From contig CM067366.1 of the NCBI GenBank assembly GCA_034401795.1, forward strand, positions 84,554,147 to 84,618,146: a stretch of 64,000 nt of DNA. The letters are read 5' to 3'. The notes under the pieces were generated by a model, which saw only the letters and a list, made by a program, of their open reading frames with translations, ran no database searches and was not told where the DNA came from. A program made the translations under genes and the position numbers. Each line of letters starts with the position of its first letter. Position 1 is the first letter of the stretch. The DNA is from Chaetoderma sp. LZ-2023a (lineage: Eukaryota; Mollusca; Caudofoveata; Chaetodermatida; Chaetodermatidae). This document shows positions 1 to 11,214 of this stretch, one piece after another.

Positions 1-1748
1 GGCAACTCTGATTATGTCTACCCGTCTTCAAACAAGAAACGGTGCTAGACATCCTCGGATGACGCGATCTTCCCCATGAGTTTACCATAGTTACGTAGAA
101 TGTACGTGGTCTGAGTGCAACATCAAAGAGGCAAACTTTAGGTGCAGACTATGAGCACTATAACACCGATATTGCATGCATTCAAGAGACTAAAGTAGCT
201 AAACACTCAGAGCAGCAACTACAGACAGGCCACAAGCTAGTGCTCATGGAGCAAAAACAGGCCACATACCGGGGATTAGGCTTTATAATCGGACCAAGAG
301 TCTTGGACCATGTCGTTAGTTTTGGATACGTCAGTGATCGCGTTACATTCATAGACCTGGATATACCTATGCGAAAACACACCACCAATACGTGTCGCAT
401 TGTCAACGCATATGGCCCAACAACCGAAAAAGCCAGAGAATCCAGCGATATTAGATTCATTCTATGCAGAACTGAGCTCCGCCATTACAATTCCAACTAG
501 ATGGCAACTGTTCGTGTGTGGAGATTTCAACTCCAAGCTGGGTAAACTCTGAATTTCAGACAAAAGTTCAGGACTTGGCTTATGCATGGGATCGTGTGAA
601 AAGGGTACACGCAACAGCAATGGAGATGCACTGGTGGCATTCCTTAGTTCCAATGGCCTATTTGCCACAAATACGGCTTTCAAACACCCATGCCGTCACC
701 GGAAAACATGGACCCGACACATTGCTGATCACAAAGCCCCAAAAGGTTCTAAGGCTACAACAGCTGTCTCAACCAAATACACTTCATACTATGCAAGACA
801 GAAGCAAAACCCCTAGTTCAGGATGCTCGTTCCTATGGATGCACATACCTCAATTCTGACCATAAGGCAGTCATTATATGCCTTCAAATGAACGATATCT
901 ACCTAATGTATAAACGCCATACCAGGCAAGAGGGTAGAGTCACCTGCAACCCACCCAAGCTCATCAGCGACACTGACACTAAAATATCATACAAAAAGGC
1001 CCTCGGGGAGCAGATAGCTAACATCGACGTTAGCTCCGATCCAAACGGAGCCCTAACTAAAATACTGAACTCTATGGAATCATCAGCTACTAGCACCATA
1101 GGTGTTATTAAAAACAACCAAACTAGGTATACTGACGACCCTCTAGGAGTAAAACCATTGATGGAGCAGAAAGCGTTACCGCATCGGTCAAAGTGGCCAA
1201 AGTGAAGACTGCACCAAACTACACCAGGAGCGCAAAAAACATTCTGCGCCACATTAGTGAACGCTTAAAAGATCTTCCTAATCAACAAGCAGACTCCATA
1301 GCAGATGCAATCACTGCCATAGATGACTGTCACAAAATGTTTCTGGCAGCTCGAGCTCTGAGAGGTATTGACTACACACCATCACTCAATGTACACAACT
1401 CTGAAGGATATGTTATCGGGCCTGACTGGGGCAAAGCCGAGGCGATTCGAGAATGGTTCAAGGAACAGTTCACTGACCACGATGATGAGCCCTTACACCC
1501 GTTCTCAGGAGACCCCAGGCCATTACTAACACCAATTAAAACAGCAGAAGTTGAAAAAGCACTTAAAACCCTGAAAAATGGACGTGCATCTGGACCTGAT
1601 GACATGAGAAATGAACTATTAAAATATGCAAGTGACATTATCTCAAAACCGATCACGCACCTACTCAATTCAGCTTTTATGCACCACTTTCCCATCGACG
1701 CTGTAGGCCAAGGCACTCTTATCACGCTACCCATGACCAAGAAGCCCG
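1..1748 (+). pseudogene. RTE-like non-LTR retrotransposon fragment (endonuclease plus start of RT)
   Basis: A decayed LINE open reading frame spread over several frames. The endonuclease is visible as IQETKV (about 180-200), a continuous stretch at 240-450 with RGLGFIIGP and VNAYGPT, a GDFNSKLG metal-binding motif near 518-542 in another frame, and GTRNSNGDALVAFL near 605-650. A linker follows at 888-1205. A frame at 1193-1748 ends with ALKTLKNGRASGPDDM, the usual entry to a LINE reverse transcriptase. The reading stops exactly where the 46-bp minisatellite begins, so the RT catalytic core (YADD) is absent. The RTE-like assignment rests on endonuclease style; another clade is possible. Stops and frameshifts show that it is dead. 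It begins before the window. Confidence 0.75.
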
Positions 1749-2290
1749 TTTCTCAGTCATGCTGTTTTCTACATACAGTGACCAGCCCACTGTTTCTCAG
1801 TCATGCTGTGTTTTCTACATACAATGACCAGCTCGCTGTTTCTCAGTCATGCTGTGTTTTCCACATAAGTGACCAGCCCACTGTTTCTCAGTCATGCTGT
1901 GTTTTCTACATACAGTGACCAGCCCACTGTTTCTCAGTCATGCTGTGTTTTCTACATACAGTGACCAGCCAGCTGTTTTTCAGTCATGCTGTGTTTTCTA
2001 CATACAGTGACCAGCCCGCTGTTTCTTAGTCATGCTGTGTTTTCCACATAGTGACCAGCCCGCTGTTTCTCAGTCATGCTGTGTTTTCCACATACAGTGA
2101 CCAGCCCGCTGTTTCTCAGTAATGCTGTGTTTTCCACATACAGTGACCAGCCCGCTGTTTCTCAGTCATGTTGTGTTTTCCACATACAGTGACCAGCCCG
2201 CTGTTTCTCAGTCATGCTGTGTTTTCCACATACAGTGACCATCCCGCTGTTTCTCAGTCATGCTGTGTTTTCCACATACAGTGACCAGCT
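1746..2290. repeat. 46-bp minisatellite, about 12 units
   Basis: Twelve near-identical tandem units of about 46 bp, recognisable by GTTTCTCAGTCATGCTGTG followed by TTTTCCACATACAGTGACCAG. The first units are read in frame from the LINE fragment (SQSCCVF repeats) until a stop at 1918. Each unit contains a pyrimidine-rich run ending in ACAG, which looks like a 3' splice site. Confidence 0.95.
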
Positions 2291-2358
2291 TAGAAAATTA
2301 AAGCTCTGTCAAAATTATATATTCTTGTAATAAATTTGTTTTATTTTCTTTTACACAG

Positions 2359-2472
2359 GGTGACTATGAAATGCGAGCACGGGTAATAGGCGAAGAGGAT
2401 TACGAACTAGGATGCTTAGAACTAAAATTCTCGATGAAGAAACGACATCGAGGATGGCTCTTCAAGATATAA
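2359..2472 (+). CDS. Putative terminal exon, GM2-activator/ML-domain-like C-terminus
   Basis: A strong acceptor (TTTTATTTTCTTTTACACAG) ends at 2358. It is followed by 37 codons and a TAA at 2470-2472. The peptide starts GDYEMRARVIGEED, continues YELGCLELKFSMKK and ends HRGWLFKI. The pattern G-x-Y-x-(12-14)-L-G-C-L-x-L-x-F-S-x-K resembles the last two beta-strands of ganglioside GM2 activator and related ML-domain lipid-binding proteins, whose last cysteine sits at this place. The rest of the gene would lie upstream of the window, with the LINE and minisatellite inside its last intron. Splice signal and reading frame are seen directly; the family call is inference from one short exon. No AATAAA follows closely. 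It could also be a chance open stretch. Confidence 0.45.
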   Translation, partial: GDYEMRARVIGEEDYELGCLELKFSMKKRHRGWLFKI

Positions 2473-2808
2473 ATATGCCTATACATAATCAACAAGGTGT
2501 CGCTATACGGGCATCCTAGGAACACGCCTTGTCATGAAGACGATGTTGGAGGTCACGTGTGCGTGTGTCAGCGATGTATGATAGATGGCGACCGTCAATT
2601 CGCGTGACATAATTATAGAAGTGTGCATGCACGTGCTTACACATACAAACGCACACATTCACACAGGCCTATACACTGCGATCATTAAAATGTTAGTCCG
2701 CTGTTGCATACTTTGTCTTTATATGTGTTTATGTGTTCATTGGATAGTGACTTCCGGTGTGTTGCCTTCTGGGTATTATGTATACTTTATTGATAAATCA
2801 CCATATCT
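2473..2808. other. No gene seen
   Basis: Unique-looking sequence after the putative terminal exon, possibly its 3' UTR. It holds short GT/CA-rich words but no repeat family or coding signal that I recognise. Confidence 0.5.
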
Positions 2809-3050
2809 TTAACCCTATAATTTATTCAAGAAAATTTCAATTTTCTCATAGAAAATGTCCATTTGCAGACCAAGAGAACTATTTTTGAAATTTTACCACT
2901 GAAATGATTGGCTCGTGTATGACTGGCTCGGTTATCGAACAAGTCATTCCAGTGGTCAATTTTCAAAAATAGTATTTTGGTCTGCAAATGGACATTTATC
3001 AAGACCACTCCAGAAGCCGTTTTTGGCTGCTATGCGTGTAAAAGGGCTAC
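2809..3050. mobile_element. piggyBac-type MITE copy (family 2)
   Basis: Starts TTAACCCTATAA and contains an inner palindrome. The left arm TGTCCATTTGCAGACCAAGA and the right arm TTGGTCTGCAAATGGACA surround CCACTGAAATGATTGGCTCG and TCATTCCAGTGG. The TTAA-CCC start fits piggyBac-derived MITEs. The same arms recur at 5400-5670, 15785-16018, 17440-17640 and 23433-23645. Confidence 0.7.
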
Positions 3051-3295
3051 ATTTCTATCAAAAACCCAGTCAATCAACAAAATATACGTTTCTATCACAA
3101 AAGAGAGAAATAAATTGATGATATATTTGACAGAAATTCAAAGGGCTGTGAATAAATATATTGCACAAAACAAGAAACTCGTGATCAACGATTCCACTTA
3201 TGCAAGTCAATGGTTTCTATGTCTGAGTTGGAATCGATAGTATGAAACAATTACCGTTGACTTTTTATATGCTTGTGCTCCATTATTAACCTGTG

Positions 3296-3481
3296 ATTGG
3301 GGCTGTCTATCGGTCTGTCTGACCATCCGCCCGTCCGTCCGCTTGCCTACCTGCGTGTGCGGTTCTGTCTGCCTTGCCAGACCGACCGACCGGCAGGCAG
3401 GCAAGCAAGCAGGCAGGCAGGCAAGCGAGCAAGCAAGCAAGCAAGTAAGCGAGCGAGCAAGCAAGCGAGCAAGCGGGCGGG

Positions 3482-3513
<32 letters not shown>

Positions 3514-3515
3514 CA
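3296..3515. repeat. Tetranucleotide repeats, (CCGT/CTGC)n then (GGCA/AGCA)n
   Basis: A pyrimidine-rich tetranucleotide stretch (about 3310-3385) is followed by its imperfect complement, GGCA/AGCA/AGCG units at 3391-3513. The two halves can fold back on each other. ORFs here on both strands are repeat artefacts. Confidence 0.9.
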
Positions 3516-4195
3516 CAGACAATGGATGATATCCAGCATTTAATGTGGGAGTATATAAATACCTTATTAAAATCATTAATTATATAATGATGATGGTTAT
3601 ACTGATTATTCAGTTCCTTCTTGCATAATCTTCAACTTGTGTCCCTTTTAATAGCAACTGTGAACGCTCTATAGAAGCGATTTATGCAGCGGTGGCAGAA
3701 ATGCCCAGATTTGACAGACCGACAACCCGACCAACAGACAGGGAGATTCATAAAAGCCGCGAGTCGCAACTAAGGAGTGCGTGATGAATTTCTGCAGACT
3801 ACATTTTCCAGGGGGTTTAACTGTCGGTATCCTGAAAATTTTGAAACAATTCGACTGAAAATTGTTGGTGGCTAAGCCACCAACAACTTTCAGTCCAATT
3901 GTTTTCAAAAGATTAAGCAAGTCCATAGTTATTGCCCATTGAAATTATTGGCTTTCAGCAGTCAGATAGTCAACATTAACATAGCAATCAGTCTAAGACA
4001 GTTTTTTCAGAATGTACATCCTGACTCCCTGAATCCTATCAAGGTATCCTCTATTATGGCTGAAAGTGGCTTGGATACATAAGTAATTACTACGTTATTG
4101 ATTTGGTTAGCATCTATCGAGTCCCTGATTCCAGGTCCCATTCACGCCATATCTAGGCTGGTTTTATTTCAGTCTATTATTGATAACTTCCCCAG
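3516..4195. other. No gene; contains a palindrome at about 3836-3920
   Basis: The palindrome has arms GAAAATTGTTGGTGGC and GCCACCAACAACTTTC, flanked by diverged MITE family 1 core words (TTTTGAAACAATTCGACTG). The rest shows nothing recognisable. Confidence 0.5.
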
Positions 4196-4346
4196 TTGTT
4201 ACGCTGGTACCCATTTATACTGCTGGGTGGGAGCGAAGGAGATTACCCATGTTTCCAACGGTGGGGAGATAGTGAACAGCTCAGGCGCGAACCTGGTTCT
4301 CCGTTAAATAGTCCAGAGTGCTAGCCACTACACCGATCCGCAGCAT
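4196..4346 (-). repeat. tRNA-derived SINE-like element
   Basis: Read on the minus strand from 4346, the sequence has a Pol III A-box-like segment GTGTAGTGGCTAGCACTCTG and a B-box-like segment AGGTTCGCGCC about 40 bases later. This is the layout of a tRNA head. A body containing GGGTACCAGCGTAACAACTG follows. The pairing is too poor for a functional tRNA, so I call it a SINE head. Confidence 0.5.
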
Positions 4347-4902
4347 CCTTTAAGTCTGGCTAAGTCGCACTCAATTAATGACTGCTAAATTTATTTTGTA
4401 TACATTGTATATATAAATCTGTATGAATTAGTATGAATAATTACTTAATCGAATGACTTGTAATTGTTTAATTACTTGATTAATAAAATGTTTAATTAAT
4501 TAATTAATTACGGTAATTACAATGGCAAAAACCTAACGAGATTAAACATTTCCCTTCTTAAAACTTCGTTCATGAGTTATCATTAGTCCTACCTTCTGAG
4601 AAAATGCGTGCTTAACTCCCTTGGATTTTATTTCTTATAGCCCGCAAAAGAGTGCTCCCCCTTATACTATCAAAACAAAGTCGAATTGGTCATTTATACA
4701 TTTTATTTGAATACATTTCTCAAACGTCGTACAAATAGATGAGTCTATTCAATATACAAATCTCATGAATATGTAGCGGCATTGTAGCTCTGTAATCAAA
4801 ATCTGGTTACTTACAAAATTAAGTATTTGAAATCATTCTACATATTGATAAATAATGCAAAATGTGCGTTGTTTGACAGTACTAGAATAAGTAAGGATTA
4901 AA
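4347..4902. other. AT-rich, nothing recognised
   Basis: AT-rich sequence with TTAATTAAT runs near 4490-4510. I see no coding signal and no repeat family. Confidence 0.5.
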
Positions 4903-4932
4903 TGATGTAGTAGTAGTAGTAGTAGTAGCAGT

Positions 4933-4991
<59 letters not shown>

Positions 4992-5133
4992 TAGCAGCAG
5001 CAGCAGCAGCAGCAGCAGCATCAGCAGCAGCAGCAGCAGCAGCAACAACAACACCAACAGACGCATCATCATCAGCAGCAGCAGCAGCAGCAGTAGCAGC
5101 AGCAACAACAACAACAACAACAACAACAACAAC
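4903..5133. repeat. Compound trinucleotide repeat (AGT/AGC/AAC)n
   Basis: About 230 bp of (AGT)n, (AGC)n and (AAC)n blocks with short interruptions such as ATCATCATC. The long poly-Leu ORF on the other strand is an artefact. Confidence 0.95.
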
Positions 5134-5399
5134 GTCCGCATCATTGCTATGTTTTAGACAGAGGACTTGTCAGCAATAATTCCAGTTGCCCGTATTTCAT
5201 TTTGTGCGTGACTTATAATGTCTACGTCAACACCATTCAAGCGACCCTACCCCAAACCGACAGTTAAGTCTAGTTCAAATCAAGATATTAACCCCTCTTG
5301 TGTCAAGCGCACCCCAAAGCGCTCAAAATGCTACTTTTCTATTAATTAACCATATACTAGTCAAGATGGGTAATAAAGATGAAATTGTTTGCTCCTTGA

Positions 5400-5670
5400 A
5401 CGCAATCCATTTGCAGGTCAATTGAAGACAATTTATAAAAGCTTTCTAATTGAATTTACAAAAATAGTCTCCGTTGTCCTGTCAATGAAGGCTGTTTGAA
5501 CATTATAACGTCAAGAAAGTTCTAATTTTTTCATAATTAGTGTCCATCTGCAGGCCAAAAGATTATTTTTGTAATTTTATCACGGGAATGACTGCCTCGG
5601 TAACCGAGCCAGTCATTCCAGTGAAAAATTTTCAAAGATAGTCTTCTCTTAGCCTGCAAATGGACACCAC
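5400..5670. mobile_element. Two partial piggyBac-type MITE copies
   Basis: Diverged family-2 arms occur at about 5405-5495 (CCATTTGCAGGTCAATTGAA) and 5538-5668 (GTCCATCTGCAGGCCAAAAG ... CCTGCAAATGGACACC). A central palindrome GGTAACCGAGCCAGTCATTCC lies between the second pair of arms. Confidence 0.6.
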
Positions 5671-6082
5671 TGAAGAGATCGCTTTAGCCGGTTTCACGAT
5701 TAAATGGCTAAGTTAGCACAAGATGGCTAAAGAGGAAGGGTGATAAGTTGGGTTCTTTTAGAATAATTTTCCGAACATTTAGGAAAAAGTTGAGAATCCT
5801 GTTCGAGTTCCTGTGGCGAGAATTGGTTCAAATCGATTCAGCGGTCCAGTAATAGGCCTATAGCCTTTAAAAGATTTATTAGAAATTCTGGTACGTCCAC
5901 AATGTCCAACACCCAATCAGAAACCTACCACTCTAGAGTAGGGTGCACGATATTGCTCTAAGACTATTTATTACATCTATCGTGATATCACGATATATCG
6001 TGCCTAACAAATCACGATAATGGATATATAGACCAACTCTAGACCATCACAATCAGACAGGCACTTATACGGCTGAATGCAG
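5671..6082. other. No gene seen
   Basis: Contains a small palindromic patch near 5975-6010 (ATCGTGATATCACGATATATCG) and nothing else I recognise. Confidence 0.45.
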
Positions 6083-6430
6083 GAATCCAGTTTTAGCTGT
6101 ACCCCGCCCATCTCTAGCTAAGCTCCAGCCACGCTTTGACCGTGTCGGGATCGATCGATCTTTGCACTCTCTAAATTTCAATTTCAAGAAAACTATACTG
6201 GCAGGTAAGCTGTAAAGTATTTTGAAACCAATTTGACTAGGTGCTGTTGCTGCCCAGTAAAATTGGTATCAAAATACTCAACGGCAAGCATGTTTATAAA
6301 AAGTAAAGACATACAAGTCGTACAACAACGCTTAGTCCGTCACCAATTAAACGACCAACCTATCTACGCCACTCATGACGCAATTGATTATGATGTCATC
6401 CTACACCGCACTTAGTTGATTATTGATGAT
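6083..6430 (+). mobile_element. MITE family 1 copy
   Basis: Contains the arm word TTTTAGCTGTACCCCGCCC, the GATCGATCGAT word, and the core palindrome (TTTTGAAACCAATTTGACT ... AAAATTGGTATCAAAATACT). The tail has AAAGACATACAAGTCGTACA and a TGATGTCAT CRE-like site. Diverged from better copies near 53-56 kb. Confidence 0.7.
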
Positions 6431-6559
6431 TGATGAATAAATTGTCATTTGTCACCTCGATAGCGTTCGTGATATTCGATGATCCGCAGAAAGAATGTTG
6501 CTGAAAACCGCTGCCGCTACAGCCTGCAAAAACTTTCATCTACCCTGTAAAAACAGTGA

Positions 6560-6990
6560 TCGCCACTCCTTTTCACTTTCTCCTTCAGTGGAGGGGTACA
6601 TGTCTAGGTATGCCCCGCCCATTTCTAGCTAAGATCCGCCAACTTTGTACGTGTATTGGAATCAATGTATATAATTTGAACCCTGAATTACCAGAATCCC
6701 AATTTCAAGGTAACTATACAGGAAAGCTGTTGAATATTTTGAAACTAATTTCACTCGGGCTGTTTGTGCCTATATGGCAGCAAACGCTCCCAGTCAAATT
6801 AGTTTCAAAATATTCAACAGAATATTTATTGAAATATAAATCCATCAACGAGGTACAATTTGTACACGTGTCGGACTTTTCAATGTTAACGACGGAGCTA
6901 GATACATCATTATGATTGTGAATCAGCTAACTAGTGACGTAATTGATTATGACGTCAGATACATGAGCGATATATCGGATCCCTCCATAT
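6560..6990 (+). mobile_element. MITE family 1 copy
   Basis: Arm word TATGCCCCGCCCATTTCTAG, the two palindrome arms (GTTGAATATTTTGAAACTAA at about 6730 and its complement at about 6800), and tail words including TGACGTCA are present in the standard order. Confidence 0.75.
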
Positions 6991-7233
6991 TCAGTCTCAG
7001 CGACTCAGTCATATTACGCATATCCTAACATGATAATTCCGATTCAGATCACGATTCAGATCACGGAGAAAGCAATCATCTGTCTGCAGCGTCTATACTC
7101 TACTAACTCTTTAACAATTACCAGCATAACAAAAGTTACTCATACATAATATCATCGCCGCCATCTTTTCTTATATAATCCGTAATGTTACCGTGTCATA
7201 ACTGGTGATGCTACATTGTATGCATTGCCTCTA

Positions 7234-9023
7234 ATGGCTGGAGATTCAAGTGCGGACAGTCTAAACAGTAGTGTGGCGATAGAAACAGTTCGTTATGAAG
7301 AAAATGAAAACTACTTAATTAAGTACAACATAAACTCAGTAACTGTAAAAGTGAAGAATTCTAATTCAATAACCAAATGGATTTCTACATTTGAGCAATT
7401 CTATGGTGAGTCAACTATTAAGGACGACAATGGATTAATATTCCATATTAAGCGTCTTGTTTCTGGAAATGTCGAGTGTAATGTAACAGTTACAGTCTAC
7501 CCAACCACATCTGTCATACATGTACAAGGAGAGAATTGTCGCTGCTGGATTGCAACAGATCTTTTGCATTTGTCGCGCATGATATTTTATATGAAAATAA
7601 ATTCGATAAGCGTGATGATGACAATGGTGACAAAAGTAATAATGATAATAATGACACCCGTATTGCAGATGTCGCTCAAAATCAAAATGAACAATTCGAC
7701 ATTTTAAATGAAAACTGTTCTGGTCTGACCCTACACGAAGATGAACTGTATTTTTCACCGGAAACTACTACGTTTCCTAAGCAGCTCTTCAGTCCAGAAT
7801 ATGCCAGCACACCTGCTGCGCGTAATCAACGAAGATCTAGCCTTAACCAGCTCACGCAGCAAGATTTGTTCAGTTATAGCCTACCCAGTCAGCAAGACCT
7901 ATTTAGGCAAATATTTATGCTTAATGAACTGCTTCTGAGCAAAGAAGCCATAACCAAGGAGCTCCATGAAGAAAATAAGCGGCTTGCCAGTGACTTACAA
8001 TCTAAATGTATTAAAATGACAAATGAAATTGGTGTGATGACATGCCCAGAGACAAAACCAATGACAGAAGTCAGGGTTATGACTGAGATGGCCGTTGCTG
8101 ATATTGTTTTGCAATGTACCACCCAACATGCTGCCACGGAAGCTACCGTGAATGGAACTCTTGATGAATCTAAAGTTAGTAGTAAACCTTCATCATCATA
8201 TCCTCGATCTATCGCGTACCAACCTATGCCAGCGCCAAGGCTTCCTAAACCAAAGACTTCCAAACAAATACGCTACGCGCGAGTGGTTAATGGACCTGCA
8301 CCAGATCAGTTACGTGAACGTATCCCGCAGGTAAATGAGAACTCCACTACAACACACGTCTCGCTAGTAAGCAAAACACTTCCTAAAAAGGCATTGATAA
8401 TTGGGAGTTCTATAATAAAAGGCGTAAACACCAATGGCCTTCAAGATTCGGTTGAGGTTATGTGCCTCTGAGAAGCGAAGATAGAGGATATTCACTCCAA
8501 ACTACTTAGTTCCGACTTACATACGTACAAAGACATCATTATTATGGCAGGTACAAATAATTCTGATGGATCATTAGCTGATGCCCTTATATCCATGGAC
8601 AATTTAATTATGGATCTACAAACGCTAGTACCAGAATGCAAAATACGTATATGCGAGCTATGTCCCCGTGGTGATGCAAAGTATCGACAGGACTTCATCC
8701 GCTCATTCAATAAGCATCTTGAGGTGAGACAACATTTTCTAAACTTCTCAATGATCAGGTCCGCAGATTACTTTTATTCATCATATAGGCCTGGTTCCAT
8801 AGACAACGCGTTATATCACGCAGATAAGCTGCACATAAACAGTCGTGGATCATCAGTTCTTGTTAAGTGTCTGAATGACTATGTTCCAATCGTCAGGTCG
8901 CGGTCGTGAAAATTTTGCGGGGAACCCAACCATAGGTATACCAAGTGTCGGCATGGTCAGCCTGTCCGTTGCTGGAGTTGTATGGGATCCGGTCACAAAT
9001 TAAACTCGTGTCCAGTATATTAG
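7234..9023 (+). pseudogene. LINE ORF1 with SGNH esterase and CCHC zinc knuckle
   Basis: First frame 7234-7550, then a frameshift near 7540-7560 into a second frame that runs to 9023. Leu/Glu-rich residues at about 7870-8020 look like a coiled coil. Then comes an SGNH/GDSL hydrolase fold: block I ALIIGSSIIKGV at 8394, block III IIIMAGTNNSDG at 8536, and the late DKLHINSRG at 8824 with the catalytic Asp-x-x-His. A zinc knuckle CWSCMGSGHKLNSC (C-X2-C-X4-H-X4-C) follows near 8970-9013. In-frame stops are TGA 8469-8471, TGA 8907-8909 and TAG 9021-9023. Both TGAs could be decayed CGA codons. Esterase-bearing ORF1 proteins are known in CR1 and L2 LINEs; the ORF1 binds RNA in retrotransposition. Dead copy. 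Confidence 0.8.
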
Positions 9024-9350
9024 GAACGTGGCCAAGAAGTAGAGCCAAACACACATTTTAAATACAATATAAGCAAAACTAAAAGTTTGAACAGTTTGGA
9101 TGCAGTTACTAACGGGACTATGACTAATGACATTGATATGAATGTAAAACTGTCTGGTCTTCCCGCAGTAAACTCCTCGAGTAAACGTGATGTCAATTCA
9201 GTATGTATGGTATGTAGTGATGAGTCCAAACATTGTATTGAGTATCATAATTATTCTAATCTGTTGCTCAGTAATAGATATCAACTACTCAGTAACAATA
9301 CGAGTAATAGTGGTATCTTGCCAAAATGCGGCAAACGCGCTAATAATATA

Positions 9351-9526
9351 CTATATGATGAAGACAACGACGATGATGACGATGATGACAACTATGACGA
9401 TGATGACGATCATGACAATGATGACGATCTTGACAATGATGACGATCACGATAATGATCATGATCATGACAATGTTGACAATCATGGCAATGATGACGAT
9501 CATGGCAATGATGACGATGATGATGG

Positions 9527-9584
<58 letters not shown>

Positions 9585-9841
9585 AATGATGACGATCATG
9601 GCAATGATAATGATCATGCCAATGGTGATGATGATGATGATGGCGTAATTGACGGTACTGCTGCTGTTGCAGTTGATGATGATGGTGATGGTGATGGTGA
9701 TGGTGATGGTGATGATGATGATGATGTTAGTGGCGGTGGTGATGATGGTGTTGGTGGTGGTAGTAGCGGTGGTGGTGGTGGCGGCGGTGGTTGTTATGGT
9801 GGTGTTGGTGGTGGTGGTGGCGGGGCAGCGGTCGTACTATT

Positions 9842-9889
<48 letters not shown>

Positions 9890-9893
9890 TCCA
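9351..9893. repeat. Compound microsatellite (GAT)n-(GGT)n-(AAT)n inside the LINE
   Basis: GAT/GAC/CAT units (9351-9650), GATGGT and GGT units (9675-9830), then a clean (AAT)n at 9840-9890. It lies between LINE ORF1 and ORF2. In the ORF1 frame it codes an Asp-rich then Gly-rich tail up to 9947. It was probably seeded by an Asp-rich linker and then expanded. Confidence 0.95.
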
Positions 9894-11214
9894 TTAATCT
9901 GCCGTCTTTCAATATTAATTCTAAAGGAATTAGGATTGGTCATTTAAATGTACAGCACCTGGTGCCTAAGATTGACCAGTTAAAACTGATTATGGAGAAG
10001 TGTGAAAAAGAACGAAGTTTTCTGTACCACTGAAACATTTCTCTCATCAACAATCCAAAATAACTCCATTGAAATTGAAGGCTATGTTAATGAAAGAAAG
10101 GACAGAAAAGAACGGGACGGTGGTGGAATTGTACTATATATAGCTGATAACTATTCATATGTGAGGAAACTAAATTTTGAAACTGATGATCTGGAAACTC
10201 TATGGATTGAAATTAGACCCTTTAAGACCAAGCCTTTCCTATTGGGCTGTGTCTATAGACCCCCTGATTCACCCGCTATCTGGATTGATGAATTTGAAGC
10301 TATGTTAGAAAAGGTATATTCCGAAAACTCAGATATTATACTTGTAGGAGATTTTAATTTCGACCTTATTAAAGCAGATAATCATAAATGACAGTCTTTA
10401 ATTGAACTTTTTTATTTAGAGCAACTTATACGTAATACAACCAGAGTTACTGAGAAAACATCAAAACTGATTGACCATGTGTATGTCACAGATAAAGACA
10501 AAATTCAATCGTCACATGTCGGCTCTTTGGCACTAAGTGACCATTATCCAATATTCGCTGCACGCAAATGTAAACCATTCAAAACTCAAAATTCGCACCA
10601 ACTTATTAAATACAGGAGCATCAAAAGCTTTAATGAAGCTAAGTTTCTTAGTGACCTGTCTGTATGTGATTGGCGTTGTATAGGTTATTTGGGTAGTCCT
10701 GATCAAGCGCTTGATCAATGGTATGCAAAATTCATCAGCATTATAAATAAACACTCTCCTGTCATTGAACGCAGAGTTAAACGTGTATGTCAACCGGGAT
10801 GGATGAACAGAGAAATTTTAAAAATAATGAAAGAAAGGGATTATCATAAAAACGTAGGAAACATGTTGAATTTTAAAATGTTAAAGCAAAGAGTTGCGTA
10901 TTTGATTAAAGCATCTAAACGAGATTATTTTGCAAATAAATTAGAAGCAGGAAAAAATAATCCAGCTAATATATGGAAAATTCTAAAAGACATAAATCCC
11001 AAGGCAAACAAATTACCTTCAATAATCTGTGATGATAATGGAAGTGAAATTCAAAACCCACAAATGCAATCTGAACATTTTAATATATATTTCAGTACAA
11101 TCGCGTCAAAACTGACACACTCCGTGATAAAACAAAGGCCAATGGCATTTGATAAGCTATCAGATCATGTTTTTAATAAAGTTCCAGAAAATATAGTTTC
11201 GAATTCCATATATA
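9894..11214 (+). pseudogene. LINE ORF2, endonuclease and linker part
   Basis: Starts directly after the (AAT)n with GIRIGHLNVQHLVPKIDQL, the first endonuclease strand. A frameshift near 10010 leads to TTETFLSS (catalytic Glu), DGGGIVLYIADN, GCVYRPPDSP, VGDFNFDL and, after an in-frame TGA at 10389-10391, LALSDHYPIF (the SDH motif). The basic linker continues to the Tc1 insertion at 11214. This domain nicks target DNA to prime reverse transcription. All main endonuclease motifs are still readable, but the frame is broken. Confidence 0.85.

Noticed and set aside
9187..9648. Met-rich and Ile-rich ORFs
   Set aside because: Other-frame readings of (GAT)n; the Asp-rich frame is at most the LINE ORF1 tail.
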